Shown: positions 63,409 through 64,000 of the stretch, in pieces
Layout of the letters: the number at the start of each line of letters is the position of its first letter
Numbering within the stretch: the stretch's first letter is position 1
Source: Beijerinckiaceae bacterium
Lineage (GTDB): Bacteria > Pseudomonadota > Alphaproteobacteria > Rhizobiales > Beijerinckiaceae
Assembly (NCBI GenBank): GCA_947452455.1
Contig: CANGBX010000005.1
Span: 62,001-126,000 of the forward strand
Direction: 5' to 3'
Length of the DNA stretch: 64,000 nucleotides
The notes under the pieces: model-generated
What the model was told of the DNA's origin: nothing
The model's database searches: none
What the model saw: the letters and a program-made list of their open reading frames with translations, nothing else
Made by a program: the position numbers and the translations under genes

Positions 63409-64000
63409 TTAGTTCTTGGCACCGGCATACATAATGTCACGCAGCTTGTCCTTTTGCGTCTGATCAAAGGCGACGAGCTGTTTCACTACGCCAAGCGCTT
63501 GCTCGGCATTGAGCGGCGTCAATTCCAGATTGAGCTTGGTGGCTTCGGCGACAAATTCAGGATCGCGTGCAGTGGCCATGAAGGCGTCTTGCAAAGCCTT
63601 GGCGCGGTCTTCCGGAATGGCGGGCGGGGCCGCATAGGGGCGCGCGATCAGATAGGGGATTTCTGCCAGCTCGATCATTTTGGTCGCATTGGCATTTTTC
63701 GACAATTCCAACGCGGTCGGCACATTGGGCAACTCGGGATGGCGTGACTTGCGCGCAAATTGCATCAAGACCTGCATCTTGCCAGCAGGATTTGTCCAAG
63801 CTGGTCGTGCCACTTTGGTCGAGACATAATTGACGAATTGTCCGTCGAGCTCGCCATTCTCAACCGCCAGACCAATCGTATTGGAATCCTGATAGCCCGG
63901 AACCACGCGAATGTTGAGGCCCAGCACATCTTTCAGCAGCACCGTAATGTCATGGTCGGTGGCCCCCGCACTGGTTACGCCAATGGCGACTTGCGGCCCA
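63409..64000 (-). CDS. Bug/TctC-type binding protein (Bug10, 5' end outside window)
   Basis: The C-terminal ~197 residues of a Bug receptor; the frame is open to the right edge (GPQVAIGVTSAGATDHDITV) and the signal peptide lies outside. Visible VPGYQDSNTIGLAVENGELDG, LPNVPTALELSKNANATK. It precedes LLM4 by 28 nt, the third Bug-then-LLM pair in the window. Similar to Bug3 in the central part by eye (RKSRHPELPNVPT, cf. RHTRHPVLPDVPT). Confidence 0.88.
   Translation of the reverse strand, partial: GPQVAIGVTSAGATDHDITVLLKDVLGLNIRVVPGYQDSNTIGLAVENGELDGQFVNYVSTKVARPAWTNPAGKMQVLMQFARKSRHPELPNVPTALELSKNANATKMIELAEIPYLIARPYAAPPAIPEDRAKALQDAFMATARDPEFVAEATKLNLELTPLNAEQALGVVKQLVAFDQTQKDKLRDIMYAGAKN

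Overview
The window looks like a chromosomal segment of an alphaproteobacterium, most likely of the Hyphomicrobiales (Rhizobiales). Supporting signs are a circularly permuted two-piece tmRNA gene with the tag ANDNYAPVAVAA, an alphaproteobacterial SspB, the thyA-folA-hflK-hflC-degP order, high GC content, and a 4-nt ATGA style of gene coupling. I cannot name the genus from sequence alone.

Bases 1-24936 are mostly core genome: an AsmA-like protein cut by the left edge; three small minus-strand genes ending in sspB; split ssrA; thyA-folA; hflK-hflC and a DegP-type protease; serB divergent from miaA; an RMD1/DUF155 protein; a MetE-C-like enzyme coupled to a Bug-type binding protein; a RelE/XRE toxin-antitoxin pair; ilvB-ilvN-ilvC with a possible leader attenuator; SnoaL-like, PhzF, NUDIX and lipoprotein genes; leuA with a leucine-rich leader peptide; and tRNA-Lys(CUU).

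Bases about 24887-32865 form an AT-richer genomic island inserted at the tRNA-Lys 3' end. It carries a GT39-like membrane protein, a protein with HUH and YxxK motifs of rolling-circle Rep proteins, an RHH protein, a short tyrosine recombinase, a MarR-like regulator, a porin-like outer-membrane protein, a universal stress protein and a full-length integrase. The right end is a decayed tRNA-Lys fragment. Two decayed integrase fragments, each resembling one of the two intact recombinases, record repeated insertion and loss.

Bases 33269-34425 hold a stomatin/NfeD pair. From 34480 to the right edge lies a large catabolic and uptake region with nine of the window's ten Bug/TctC-type periplasmic binding proteins and no TctA or TctB membrane partner. 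They sit in short operons with LLM flavin monooxygenases (four), TauD-type dioxygenases (two), an OYE reductase, an SDR, an FAD monooxygenase, cupins, an amidohydrolase, two alpha/beta hydrolases and a metallo-beta-lactamase-fold protein. Three times a Bug gene lies 13-39 nt upstream of an SsuD/RutA-like LLM gene. Nine of the ten Bug proteins share an unusual ARHxxxxIPGxP...NxPG pattern instead of the standard TctC motif, or are cut too short to judge. I infer a modular family of receptor-plus-oxygenase sets for organic acids or xenobiotic-like compounds; the substrates are unknown. Near the right end are three tandem GT25-like genes, the last of which has lost its EDD motif.
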